DNA of 64,000 nt from contig MNCI01002011.1 in assembly GCA_015680685.1 (NCBI GenBank), positions 189,066 through 253,065 of the forward strand, given 5' to 3'. The notes beneath the pieces are model-generated. The model had not been told where the DNA came from, searched no databases, and saw nothing but the letters and a program-made list of their open reading frames with translations. Below, piece by piece: positions 25,491 to 36,690 of the stretch (position 1 is the stretch's first letter; the number at the start of each line of letters is the position of its first letter). The DNA comes from Gnetum montanum. Lineage: Eukaryota > Streptophyta > Gnetopsida > Gnetales > Gnetaceae. Made by a program: the position numbers and the translations under genes.

Positions 25491-26400
25491 CCTAAATTTT
25501 TTTTTAATTTTTAGATAAGCTATATGCATATAATCTATAATTATTTTTAACTTTCTTAAATAAAGTTTCATCTATTTCATCCTCTATCTTTGGGATACCT
25601 ACAAAATACAATTTTTTTTCTTTTACCCTTTTTTATCTTGCTCTTTCAAAGCTTCTATGATTATAGATCCTATATTTCTCTTTGTTCCTTTAAGATTAGA
25701 ATCACTTTTGTTTTCCTCCACCTTAGCTTCAGGTTTTGCTAATTTTAGTAAAATTTGTTTATTATCCTTTGGAGCAACACTAGTCTTATTTTTTTCCCTT
25801 AATCTTCTCTTTGAAGGTTGATAACCTTCAAATAATTTCTCTCCACATAATAATATTAATATTTCAACATTTTACATTCTTTTATATAATTTTTATACTT
25901 ATTTTTTATTTCATCTCTCATATTTCATTCCATACTTAGCCAAATATTTAGCATTTTTATACTTAGTTGTTTTTTCACATAAAACGTCTATCATTTGGGG
26001 AGGGAACTTTGGCCCTTCCTTTCATGTTATAGCACTACTATTTTAATATTTTATGCTCTTTATCTATATTTAATACTTAGTTTATATTCCATTGTTCATA
26101 TCTTGTTCTACACTTAGTTAATCTTTTGATAATTCATACTTAGTATTTTTTAGTGATTTTATACTTAGTCATTCTAGCATTAAAAACTTTATTTTTTATT
26201 ATTCCATATCATCCATAGTTTGTGTTCAATAGACTTAGTCCATATTTGATTAGAAGATTCATACTTTTTTATTTCATAATCATTAATTTATTAAGGGTTA
26301 CATTAATCCAAAAATAATTTACAACCACATACTAAGTATCTCAACACTTAGTTCGTGGAGGTGTCCTTGTAGAGGTGTAAAGAACATTTTTGTAGGAACA
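25491..26400 (-). pseudogene. LINE relic: ORF1 N-terminal part
   Basis: The minus strand reads, from about 25980 downward, KYKNAKYLAKYGMKYE and then an open 75-codon stretch (25630-25860) rich in Lys and Glu: GYQPSKRRLREKNKTSV. After a one-base shift comes VGIPKIEDEIDETLFKKVK (25545-25605). The GIPxxEDExxE block is characteristic of the RNA-recognition part of LINE ORF1 proteins. The reading stops at the outer edge of the Athila LTR at 25490, and its natural continuation (VNFFVVEDKVHV...VWINEDLT) is on the other side of that element at 12277 downward. 25880-26400 is AT-rich with scattered ACTTAGT words and may be the LINE 5' part. Confidence 0.58.
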
Positions 26401-26836
26401 CTAATCTCATAGAGGATTTAATTACAACATAGTTATTAAAATTAAGCAACACAATCATGTGTTGTCTACATGAGGTATAAATGACCAAGTGATTCAAGAA
26501 TTGGTTGATTCCAAGGAAGTTCCTTTCTTGTTGAGGTGAACTTTAACATTAAGTACCAATATGCTTTAGCTCAAAATTTTGTATTAATAACTCATATATT
26601 GCACCAAAGGAATATCATCAATGATCTTTACTTTGTACAAAATAGTTGTGTGTACCCAATTTTGTTATAGTGAAATGTGAGAGAAAGACATTTTCTCCTA
26701 TCAATTGATCCTTGTGATAGTTTAAGACAATGATTTCATCATGCATTACATGTGAGGTAATGTTTGGCATTGCTGCTTCTTATTGTAATGTATTATTTTT
26801 TTTGTGTGTGGCTATTCTTGGATCCATTATTCTTGT
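26401..26836. other. Non-coding spacer and insertion target
   Basis: No gene or known repeat was recognised. The last five bases, CTTGT (26832-26836), are repeated at 34220-34224 and form the target duplication of element C. Confidence 0.7.
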
Positions 26837-27697
26837 TGATGAGCTGCGATATTGCGTACGCGATATCGCATATAGGATATTGCATCTACCAAGCAATATC
26901 GCGTATGCGATATCACATACGGGATATCGCATCCACCATGTAATATCGCGTACGCGATATCTGTCCTGCCTCATCATCTATAAATAAGAGGTGGCTTCCC
27001 TTGTTCAATTTAGTTAGACTTAGACTCTTAGCCAAAATCTAGCAATTTTACCATTCCAGAGTTAGAATAATTCTTGTGTGCCCGCAGTAGGAGTCATAGA
27101 GTGAATGGATCTTTATTCGAGCAATTTGTACCTGAGCACACATTTTTGTACGGCAATAAAGATGAACTTTATGATAAACCTTGTAGCATAAAAATTAAGC
27201 TAAATAGTAATTAATTATTGTTGAATGTTTAAATGCTTTCCTAGTTAATTAATCTCTCTCTCAACTCTTGACTCTCCTAGTTAAGTACACTCAGTACAAC
27301 CGCTTTGAGCATGTGTGTAGCGCTTGGTAACCTAGTAATGATTAGCGTTTGGTAATCCCAGCAGCGTTGCACTGGTTTAGGATGTGTGTGGCAAGTAGGA
27401 ACAGATACTGGTGTTAGGAACAATTAGAACTTAGTTAGTAAATAGTTAATGTAAGTTAGTCACTTAGTTCTCTTCACCTTCCCCCATTAGCATAAGACAT
27501 TAAAAAGATAAAAGTTATAAAAAATCATATACCTCAAGCTTACTTAACCATACAATCACAATTTGGGAAGACAATGATTGATTAACCTTAAGTGTTTCAT
27601 AAGGTGCGTAAGCACTTAGTCCTTGGAGTTTGATTGGATCGCGTGTGAAACGCTCATATTCGTATGCTTGAGTGTAGGGGTACCTCACCACTCATCA
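26837..27697 (+). repeat. 5' LTR of element C
   Basis: 861 bp, TGATGAGCTG to CCACTCATCA. U3 (26845-26960) contains at least four copies of palindromic words such as GCGATATCGC and GCGTACGC. A TATA box, TATAAATAAG, lies at 26979-26990. Confidence 0.92.
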
Positions 27698-27716
27698 TTG
27701 GCACCGTTGTCGGGGA
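27698..27716 (+). promoter_or_regulatory. Primer-binding site, tRNA-Asp type
   Basis: TTGGCACCGTTGTCGGGGA starts directly at the LTR end and differs from the complement of the plant tRNA-Asp 3' end by transitions only. Confidence 0.85.
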
Positions 27717-27842
27717 CTTAGTTGTTTGTGCGCTATGTAGAATAGAGTAAATCATTCATATCGTTGGGACGCTAGAACGAACCCTTAGGGTTAATCAAGG
27801 AAAGATAAGACAACGGTAAATCACACACCGAACAAGACGAAA

Positions 27843-30600
27843 ATGTCTTCTTCTTCGCACAAGAGCACTTCACCGCCTAGGACTAACAAAAAAGATAGTA
27901 GGCAACATAACACACGTAACCAAGATCCCCCAGTTCCTCAACAGTTTTGGGTAGTATATACTCATCACGATGACTACATACCCAACTTTACCTTTATTCT
28001 CCATCAAGATGAACAACTACGTTGGAGAGACTTGGAAGGTAACATTGTGTTGCGTCCAGACTGATCAGTCCCCAACATGCTCCTTCGTGCTCTTTCATGA
28101 ATAGGCATGTCATTTTTTTATGCGGAATATGTTGCATGCGATCATGACACAAGGGACTACCATCCTACAGAAGCACAACATCAAAGGGACTTGCTACAGG
28201 AGAGTCGCTATACATCCTCAAAGGGTAAATGGCCTCATAACGCTCTGCACATCTTAAGCGAAATTGGGGGTGGTGAACCTGCTTCAACAGGTTCCCCACC
28301 AAACAATGTTCCTCCTCCTAATGATGGTCAGGAGGTGGTGTATCAGAACCTACACTCCACGATTCACAACCCTGGTTCTGGTACCCACGAACACGAAGTG
28401 TTTAAAGAAGGAATACAAACACACGATAAGGGCTAACGTTTTGATCATGATCATGATCGTGGCTGAGACCACAAAAGAGAAGGTAGAAAACACCATCATG
28501 GCAATGGTTCTCCTTCTTCTTCACCTTCATCGTCACATTCACCCTCTCCTTCGGTATCTGGCCGCAGTCATAAGGAAACCAACCATGAGGATAAAGGTAA
28601 ACAGAGTGAAAAAAATCGACGAGATAGTTGAGAATGAGGATGAGGGCACTCTAAGGAATCAAGGAATGAAAGAAGGGAGAGTAGGGAACCATGTAGATAC
28701 CATAGACGCTATGAACGAGATGATCACAAAGAACCCCTTCTCACAATAAGAAGCATGTTAAATATAACAGAGGCCATAAGAGTTCCCACAAGGCACCAAA
28801 AATATAGTAGGTTCAAGAGGTTAGACATGAATAACATCCCACGATTTGAAGGGGGATACAATGCTGATCCTCAAAACCATTTACAAGCATTCCATGATGC
28901 ATGTGCCTTGCAGAACATAGAAAATGAATAGCAAAAACTAAAGTTGTTCCCCAGGACACTAGTGAAAGAAGTTGAAAGCTGGTATCAGTCCTTAGAACCG
29001 GAATCCATTTGCAGGTGGAGTACAATGTTAGAACTGTTTAATGATAAGTACCAAACGTACTCCCGAGTGTCTAACCTGCGAAAGCAAATCCAAGTATGGA
29101 AGCAAGGAAATCATGAACCCTTGGATGCTTCCATGGGTCACTATTACACAATGTTACGTTGTTGCCTTGGCCATGATTATTCACAACGGGATCAACTACG
29201 CCATCTCGTAGATGGACTTAGGCATGAAATAAGAAGAACCCTTGGGACGTATGCCCAAGGAAGGTTATCGGAGCTTAGGTCTCATCAGATCCATAGATTT
29301 CTAGAGCAAGTAGCCAAAGAAGAAGGTGAGCTATGGAAGAGAGAAAATGCAAAAGAATACAACAGAGATCCTTCCCTCCAAAAAAGAGGAGTGAGATTCT
29401 GTGAGGAGGAAGAAGAGTCACCACTCGAAGAGATGGTGAATAGGAAAAATTTGCCGCTCCAAAAGTTAACAACCAAAGTATCGGCAAAGGTAGACCAAAT
29501 GTGGGACTCCCTGGATAGTAGATTTGAAACTATTCTTAAAATTGTAGAGGAGTCTAGAGAGCAAGGTAGTGAGCATGATAAAAAGAAAAAGAGAGAAGTA
29601 GACAATGCACGTAACAAGGGTAAGGGTAAAATGGCCATCATCGAAGATTTTGTGGATTCAGATATAAACAATGAAGATGGATGTGAGATATGCCAATACG
29701 ACCATCCTAAGGGATGTTGCCCAGTAATCTCACATCTACAAGAGTCTGGGGTGTATGCACTCAACCCGCGATTTAATAAACGGCAAGCACCTCGACGGTT
29801 ACCTTATCCCCAAGGTAACCCAAGGCAGTTCCTCCAACCTTCAACATATTCTCCAAGTGGAACTCCACCACAACCAGTTGAGCAACATCAATAGTGGAAA
29901 TACCCACAGTCATGGGGGATGTCGGCAAAGGTAGACCAAATGTGGGACTCCCTGGATAGTAGATTTGAAACTATTCTTAAAATTGTAGAGGAGTCTAGAG
30001 AGCAAGGTAGTGAGCATGATAAAAAGAAAAAGAGAGAAGTAGACAATGCAAGTAACAAGGGTAAGGGTAAAATGGCCATCATCGAAGATGTTGTGGATTC
30101 AGATATAAACAATGAAGATGGATGTGAGATATGCCAATACGACCATCCTAAGGGATGTTGCCCAGTAATCTCACATCTACAAGAGTCTGGGGTGTATGCA
30201 CTCAACCCGCGATTTAATAAACGGCAAGCACCTCGACGGTTACCTTATCCCCAAGGTAACCCAAGGCAGTTCCTCCAACCTTCAACATATTCTCCAAGTG
30301 GAACTCCACCACAACCAGTTGAGCAACATCAATAGTGGAAATACCCAAAGTCATGGGGGATGCCACCACTAAGGCAACAATACCCCTACCAGCAACCAGA
30401 CCCATATGGCTACTACGTGTAGCATCCAATCTCTCCACGTGACTCTGTTGGTCACGTTACACCACAACATCACTACCAAGCTCGTGAGTATTTTAGAACT
30501 CCTTCTTCTAGGGGAGATAACCCACAAACATACCATCCTTCGAATCCATTCGCAACTCTCACATCGATAGCTCCATTACCACCCGCTCCAGCAATGCAAG
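27843..30600 (+). pseudogene. Athila gag (element C), nearly readable
   Basis: It starts ATGTCTTCTTCT at 27843. The N-terminal part (27843-28064) contains VVYTHHDDYIPNFTFILHQD, then a TGA. A second open part runs 28107-28436, followed by a His/Ser/Arg-rich linker to about 28740. The gag core begins near 28820 (RLDMNNIPRFEGGYNADPQ) and is open at 28944-29894, covering the capsid-like region and a CEICQYDHPKGCC knuckle (C-x2-C-x3-H-x4-C). A TAG at 29892 ends that frame. The last ~440 bp are duplicated in tandem. About five stops or frame breaks separate this from a continuous gag, far fewer than in element B. Confidence 0.82.
29481..30362 (+). repeat. 441-bp tandem duplication within gag
   Basis: 29481-29921 and 29922-30362 are the same sequence at an offset of exactly 441 bp. 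I see only about three base differences, for example CGTAAC/AGTAAC, GATTTTGTG/GATGTTGTG and CACAGTCATGG/CAAAGTCATGG. The unit covers the C-terminal gag segment with the cysteine knuckle. 441 is divisible by three, so the frame is kept, but each copy contains the TAG that follows GAGCAACATCAA. Confidence 0.95.
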
Positions 30601-30809
30601 GGAAACTCCCCACTCAACTGTAGCAACGCAATGCTACGAGAGCTGTAAACCTTCAACTCGCTACTAGTTCTGATAACCATACAAAGAGAAGACCTTTTTT
30701 CAGAACCAACAATCCAAACAAGCTCTCACAACCACAAGTAGTTAAACCTCTAAACGCCTCTCCATCAAACAAGACTTCAGAGCTCCCTTCAAACCAAACA
30801 CCGAGCTCA

Positions 30810-31510
30810 ATGCATACGGTTATGTTAACACATGTCGTTACTGATTGGATTAAGGTGGGCCACCTTCCTAGGAAATTCTCTGATCTTGGAAGCCCTCTAA
30901 TCTATCTCCAAGTCGTTGGGAATGAACCATGTAAAGCTCTTCTGGACTCAGGTTTTGGAGTCAACCTAATATCACAAGAGATGTACAAAGCCTGGAACCT
31001 GCCTCCATTAAGGAAGAGTAATATTCGCCTAGAGTTGGCTGACCAGTCCATCAATGTTCCCTTGTCGTTACGACTATGTGTGGGTGGTTGTACCTAGCTG
31101 ATTTCCTAGTGATAAAAGTAAATAACGATAAAGGGGACTTCCCAATAATAATGGGAAGGGCATGGCTAAGTACTATAGATGCACGTCTAGGAATCCACGA
31201 TCTTTCCCTGGAAATATCTAAGGAGAACACTTTTGGAAAGATTGAGAAGAAGAAAGTTCCATGCATTGCATATAGTGACATAGGGTGCCATTGCATGCAG
31301 AGATCAAGGGTTGAGCAAAATTTAGCATTACCTACATGCAATCGGTGTGCACAAGACCTTAACCTACAAAAGTACCTGTATGCAGCAGCCACACGACAAA
31401 GAGACACCCAGTGGCTGATAGCTGGTCAAGTGAACAATTCACTAACGTGCATGGAACTAACTGAGGGAATAACTAGTGCTTACATCAAAAGCATAGATGA
31501 ACTTGAGTAG
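30810..31510 (+). pseudogene. Athila aspartic protease and linker (element C)
   Basis: The first part (30810-31097) contains ALLDSGFGVNLISQEMY with the catalytic D-S-G intact. A one-base shift near 31080-31095 moves the reading to 31076-31510, which holds DFLVIKVNNDKGDFPIIMGR, AWLSTIDA and the downstream linker with CNRCAQDLN. So the protease is broken by one frameshift but keeps its key residues. In complete relatives RT follows; here the frame runs into a deletion. Confidence 0.8.
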
Positions 31511-32446
31511 GTCCATCACCAACTTCCAACCCTTAACCTGAAAACATCAATTGGGGGAAGTTGGAAATTTCTAAAAAATTCAAACAAGCACTATGATAAG
31601 ACACTGTTTGTCAATGTGCAATAGACCAAACCTTACCATGAATCTAGAATGGTCAGTGCAATAATACCCCTGAGAAGGGATGACCCTGCTCATTATTTCG
31701 AATCTCCCCCTTTCAACTTAGTCATGGGGGGGATGGCCACCTCTGCTGATCAATTGATGCCCTCAGTTCCTTTTTTTAAGTTTTTGATTTACACATTTTT
31801 GTTTTACAAATTTCTTTAACTTTTGTTGTTATTGTTTTGCAACATCGTTGATACTTTTTCATTTTTTTGTGTGATTGTTTATTTTTTGTTTTGTTTTGTT
31901 AAGTTTGTCACCTAATAAGTGCTCCTGATGGTGGTATGAACTATATTCTATTGATTGCTAATGTTTGGTTTTTACCTTTGAGTTATAATGTTGATACTAA
32001 GGTATGGTTCTTTTGATATAATGGGTAATGAGTCCACATCATCCATGCATTCAAAAATTTCTATGGTCTCTCTTGGCTTGAAAATGTATAGTCCCTTTCT
32101 TTAACTCATAAAACTATCAACAAATTGGTGACTGGGCATTTCTCAAACTAAGGAAGGACTCAAGGATTGAAAAGGGTGTGACTTCAAGGGGATTTGATGC
32201 ATTTGTGCTAGCCATTCTCTTGGGTTCTTGGATGTTTTCTTCTTGAGTTTTCCTTACCATTCTAAAGTTGCTCCATTATCGGGAAGCTGAGCTAATAACA
32301 ATAATAAGTCTTTGCATGGTGTGGTTCTCACGCAAAAAAAAAAAAAAACAGTGAGAATTCAAAGCACATCCCTTAGACAAAATAATCATATGGGCTACAA
32401 GCACTGGTTATGGAACTAAACAAACATGTTCCCTCTAACTAAGGCC
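31511..32446 (+). other. Deletion junction and post-pol region of element C
   Basis: The protease linker is alignable to element B up to about 31600. Then the sequence matches the end of integrase and the post-pol region (FESPPFNLVMGG near 31700). 32030-32446 aligns with the conserved non-coding block of elements B and D. There is no coding function left. Confidence 0.75.
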
Positions 32447-32802
32447 NNNNNNNNNNNNNNNNNNNNNNNNNNNNNNNNNNNNNNNNNNNNNNNNNNNNNN
32501 NNNNNNNNNNNNNNNNNNNNNNNNNNNNNNNNNNNNNNNNNNNNNNNNNNNNNNNNNNNNNNNNNNNNNNNNNNNNNNNNNNNNNNNNNNNNNNNNNNNN
32601 NNNNNNNNNNNNNNNNNNNNNNNNNNNNNNNNNNNNNNNNNNNNNNNNNNNNNNNNNNNNNNNNNNNNNNNNNNNNNNNNNNNNNNNNNNNNNNNNNNNN
32701 NNNNNNNNNNNNNNNNNNNNNNNNNNNNNNNNNNNNNNNNNNNNNNNNNNNNNNNNNNNNNNNNNNNNNNNNNNNNNNNNNNNNNNNNNNNNNNNNNNNN
32801 NN
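32447..32802. other. Assembly gap (356 N)
   Basis: A run of undetermined bases. Apparent open frames across it are artefacts of translating N. Confidence 1.
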
Positions 32803-33110
32803 TCATCATTCTTCCTCCATTTTCCACCTCATTGTCGGTTGTATCAGTAGTCTATATTTTGGTTGATGCATTGTTTTCTTTTAGTAAATTCTTGTGGTTA
32901 AGACTTTAACTCTTGCTTCCAAATGACATTTCCAGAGCCTACAGACTCTTTGAATGTGGGATTGTCAAGGCATTAAGGGCATGAGCTTGCTTTGGGGAGG
33001 ACCCACTAGCATTCCTAATTGGTGCATCAGTTATTCTTTCCCTTAAACATTGCTACAATCAACATTTATTTTGTTCATTTCCACCTCTAACATCCATTTA
33101 TCGGTGTTGT

Positions 33111-33954
33111 TGTTGTTTCTTTTTCTCCATCTTTCTTATTCCTTATAATTTTCCATTCTATCGCTACCGGAGGATCGCTCTTAGTCATGGGGGTCCTGGT
33201 CCAATTTTTTCAATTTTCTCCTAACCCCTACACNCTTGAACAAGGGAAGCTGCCTCTTATTTATAGAAGATGAGGCAGGACGTGATATCACGTACGCGAT
33301 ATAGCGGCTCATCATACCCCCATGACTGAATGAAAACTCGTCCTTGAGTTCCTTACAAAATATTGGGAAGGTATAGGATTATTGACTTGAATGACAACTA
33401 ATGGTGAATGGGATGACGTGTGAATGGATCAATCATTACAATACATGGAAATATTAGTGTTCATGACCACAAGAGTGAACACTATACACATTTGACATCC
33501 AGCCTTATTTGGCAACTAAGAGAGAAGAGAGAGAAAAGAAGAAGATGCGTTGCTATCGACGCCAACATTGCACCTTCCGTTGTCCATCCATAGTTGCACC
33601 ATCAATCTTGTTCCTTGCATGATTGTTCCAGCACCAGTTCATCCTAAGTGTTTCCTCCAGCACCAGTCCATTGGTGTATGATTTCCATCTACACATCCAA
33701 CACAGTCTCATATTAGCAAGGATAAGTAAATCACAATACAGTTGATGTCATGCCTCAGTGTAAGGTCCATTGGCTGAGTTGTGATATGGCTAATACAGAT
33801 TCTAGAGATATAACACTGGTGACTACCCAATGTGTAGGGGTTAGGAGAAAATTGAAAAAATTGGACCAGGACCCCCATGACTAAGAGCGATCCTCCGGTA
33901 GCGATAGAATGGAAAATTATAAGGAATAAGAAAGATGGAGAAAAAGAAACAACA
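33111..33954. other. Probably misoriented contig bounded by single Ns and 123-bp inverted repeats
   Basis: Single N bases sit at 33234 and 33955. The 123 bp at 33111-33233 are an exact inverted copy of 33832-33954. Within 33235-33831 the LTR start and polypurine tract of element C are on the minus strand: TGATGAGCC begins at 33314 going down, preceded by GTCATGGGGGTA. The rest of the element, before and after, is on the plus strand. Turning the segment over would place the tract and LTR start just before the LTR remainder at 33956-34219 and reduce the inverted repeat to a contig overlap. The orientation is therefore most likely an assembly error, not biology. Confidence 0.85.
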
Positions 33955-33955
33955 N

Positions 33956-34219
33956 TAATTTAAGTTAGTCACTTAGTTCTCTTCACCTTCCCCCATTAGC
34001 ATAAGACATTAAAAAGATAAAAGTTATAAAAAATCATATACCTCAAGCTTACTTAACCATACAACCATGACAATACAAGTAAGTTTGGGAAGACAGCTAT
34101 TGATTAACCTTAAGTGTTCCATAAGGCGCGTAAGCACTTAGTCCTTGGAGTTTGACCGGATTGTGCGTGAAACACTCGTATTCGTATGGTTAAGTGTAGG
34201 GGTACCTCGCCACTCATCA
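33956..34219 (+). repeat. 3' LTR (3' part) of element C
   Basis: Matches 27430-27697 of the 5' LTR at about 93%. It ends CCACTCATCA and is followed by the CTTGT target duplication. The LTR's first 80 bp are at 33235-33314 on the minus strand; the middle is missing at the single-N join. Confidence 0.9.
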
Positions 34220-34224
34220 CTTGT

Positions 34225-36234
34225 GAAGGTTCTTTTGCTTGAATGCCTTAAGGACTCTACAATTTGGTATTATAATGTAATGGTTTTTCATTTGTGTATT
34301 GTGAAATGACACTTGGATTCTCATTTGAAGATTCTTTACCAATGATATCTTGATGGGTTAGCTCATGATCCATAGAAGAAAATTGACACTATTTCAAATT
34401 TTCTATTTGAGAATCTCATGTTTGAGTGAAGTGTCCCCATTTCCTCACCCTTGGATGGTAGTTTAAGTATGAAAATTCTTGGATGTTTTAATATCTTTAT
34501 TTCTTTATTCAATTTTTTCTCATTAAGGATTTAATTTGATTCAAGAAGCAATTGTTTAAAATGTGAATGTTGATTCATCACTATGTGCAACAACATGATG
34601 CATTTGTTTTTGACTTATGAATGCTCAAATATAAAATGACTTATGTGCTTGATTTGATTACTTGCAATTGGTGAATAGTGCACTATGTGATAACACTCTT
34701 GAAAGAAGTGTGATTGTGATGGATAGAGCTCCATATTTACCACCTTCTTCCCATATTCAGCATTTGGCACTATGGAGGACTTGGAAATATTATCTTCTAT
34801 CCATATGATATGATGCTTTAAGATTATCTTCTATCCATATGATATGATGCTTTTATTTGCTTATAAGCATTATGTTAGAAAATGGTTCTTGTTTTATGGA
34901 AGATCGATTCTAGATACTTTATTAAATATGATAATGAACAAGAAATGGGATTTTATGTGTTCAACCATCTTGATGAAAGGTGGGTAATCAAATTTTCTCC
35001 TAATACAGTTCATGCTAAAGAGGATGAAATGTAGCTATTTTGATTCTACCATTCTCTAGATGGGTTGAAAGCATTTGGATGTGCATGATTTAAAAAAAAA
35101 AAAAAACTAGATAGAGTGTCTATGTGTGTGTGTGCATGTGTCCACATACATGCACATGTGTGGGTAAGAGGAGACATAGGTGTAGTGACTCTAAGTAGGA
35201 AGTATATATTCTTGATAGTGACTCTGAGTAGAGAGCACATATTCTTGATGATAACTCCAAACAGGGAGCACATGTTCTTGATCATAACTTTGAGCAGGGA
35301 GCATATGTTCTTGATCATGGCTCTCAGTAGAAAGCACATGTTTTTTATTATGAATTCAAGTAGGGAGCACATGTTCTTGATTGTGACTTCTAGCAAGAAG
35401 TACACATTTTCTATCATGACCCAAAGTAGGAAGCATACATTCTTCAAGGGTGACTTTGAGTAGGAAGAAGAAATTTCTATTATCTTTCTGGGTAGGGAGT
35501 ATAAACTTACTTAGTGTCTTCAAGAAGGGAGCATAAATATTTTTAGGGGAGGAAAGATGCTAAGGTTTTTAAAAGAGAAGGGAATGCCCCAAGTTTCTAA
35601 AAGGAAGTCATAGTGTTTGAGAGTCATAATGTTACCTACATAAATAAATGAAGGATGTAAAACAAGCTGGATGGTGCAAGTGGATCCAAGGATAGATCAG
35701 TTTTAGAAGGTAGAGAACTAATGTGCTCTTCCTCTATTATAGAGTTTTAGGTGATTATCATAGTGATGCTAAAGTCTCAAAGATCCTTGCTAGTGCTAGT
35801 GCTAGGCTTCCACTATGCATCAAACATCAGTTTTTCCAATGTACATGGTAGTCTCCTCTTGGATGCAAAGGATTGACTCTACTCTTCTACATCATAGCTA
35901 GAGGTAGATAACTAACTTGCATGTCTAGAAAGTAGATTTTGCTTCAAGAAGAAATGTTGGTACTACTTGGAAAATAAGACAATCATATTATCTCTTAACC
36001 TAGGTTGCATGAGCATTCTTATGCATCAAATGGATATCAAGTTGAGTTCAACATTTGTGCTTTATGGTTGAAGACTATAGCCATTGAACCTTTAATACAT
36101 ATATCCACTTTACTATTGTTAGATGGATTCTAAGTTGCTCAATACCTTTGATATCCACTTTACTCTCCATGAATAGGAGTGTTTGAACAAAGTCTTAACC
36201 TTCGAGAATGTCACTTTTTTCAAGCAGGGGAGAG
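34225..36234. other. Decayed DNA right of element C
   Basis: No credible gene. The open frames at 35046-35447 (minus) and 35116-35463 (plus) are produced by a minisatellite. 35118-35165 is GT/CA-rich. Near the right end, CAAGCAGGGGAGAG looks like a copia-type polypurine tract, but no copia protein domain could be read upstream. Confidence 0.5.
35185..35560. repeat. 33-bp minisatellite, about 9-11 degenerate copies
   Basis: Units of the form GTGACTCTGAGTAGAGAGCA plus CATATTCTTGATG recur every 33 bp, with 60-85% identity between units. Because 33 is a multiple of three, 11-residue periods appear on the plus strand (SREHMFLI-type) and on the minus strand. The copies become looser after about 35480. 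Confidence 0.88.
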
Positions 36235-36690
36235 TGTAAGAAAGCATGGCTTTTGATGGTTCAAAGGCTACTCCCCTTCTAGAACGAGGGCTAGAAGGAG
36301 TATGGAAATCCTTATGGATTTAACGCTATCTTAACCATCACCAAAAGAACTACATGGCTTTGATTCTTTGTGTACTATGTCACAAGGATATGTAGCTTGT
36401 AGAGGAGCTTTAACAGTGATGGTTGGGCCATTGCTCTTCTCTATGAAGCAACACTTAGGGCTCAATGTGTTAAAGTAAGAAAGTGTCTTAGCTCTCTTAT
36501 GGAAGAGTGTTTCTTGTGTGTTGCTAGTGCTTACATATGTTACATTGGTCTAGCAGATTATATCATATTCAAAGCATCCTCACAACGTTGTTAGCCCTTG
36601 GACTAACAAGATATATTATGTACTCTTGATGTGCTGGTAAATTCTTAAAGATGTTAGTGTGTGACTCACCTTGAGTTTGCTTTGAAACAC
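36235..36690 (+). repeat. Possible copia-type LTR
   Basis: Starts TGTAAGAAAGC directly after a purine-rich AGGGGAGAG and ends TTTGCTTTGAAACA, so it has TG...CA ends of a plausible size (456 bp). There is no second copy in the window, no target duplication and no adjacent copia proteins, so this rests on border style only. Confidence 0.3.

Larger units (their letters stand above)
26837..34219 (+). mobile_element. Non-autonomous Athila derivative with intact target duplication (element C)
   Basis: The element is bounded by a perfect 5-bp duplication, CTTGT, at 26832-26836 and 34220-34224. It has a 5' LTR, tRNA-Asp primer site, gag, protease, post-pol region and a 3' LTR interrupted by assembly problems. 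RT, RNase H and integrase are absent: after the protease linker (31510-31600) the sequence jumps to the end-of-integrase block FNLVMGG (31715). Compared with element B about 2.8 kb is missing. The LTRs are about 93% similar over the comparable 260 bp, so this is the youngest dated insertion in the window. Any mobility would need enzymes from a complete relative. Confidence 0.88.

Noticed and set aside
12273-25495. Target-site duplication of element B
   Set aside because: CTTGG on the left and CCTAA on the right do not match; decay or slight border error is possible, so none is claimed.
25900-26350. Repeated ATACTTAGT words as a satellite
   Set aside because: Spacing is irregular and the minus strand reads as AT-rich LINE-like sequence, so no tandem array is claimed.
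26730-26987. 85-codon frame over the LTR border
   Set aside because: It runs across the U3 palindromes and TATA box of the element C LTR; it is not protein-like.
27698-27716. A tRNA-Asp gene
   Set aside because: Only the short primer-binding complement is present, with no cloverleaf sequence around it.
29275-29764. Minus-strand frames opposite gag (also 29888-30205)
   Set aside because: They are shadows of the plus-strand gag and are repeated only because the gag segment is duplicated.
32426-32866. Open frames across the N run
   Set aside because: They consist mainly of undetermined bases.
33111-33954. A genuine hairpin or inverted LTR structure
   Set aside because: Single Ns at both joins and an exact contig-overlap-like repeat make an assembly error the better explanation.
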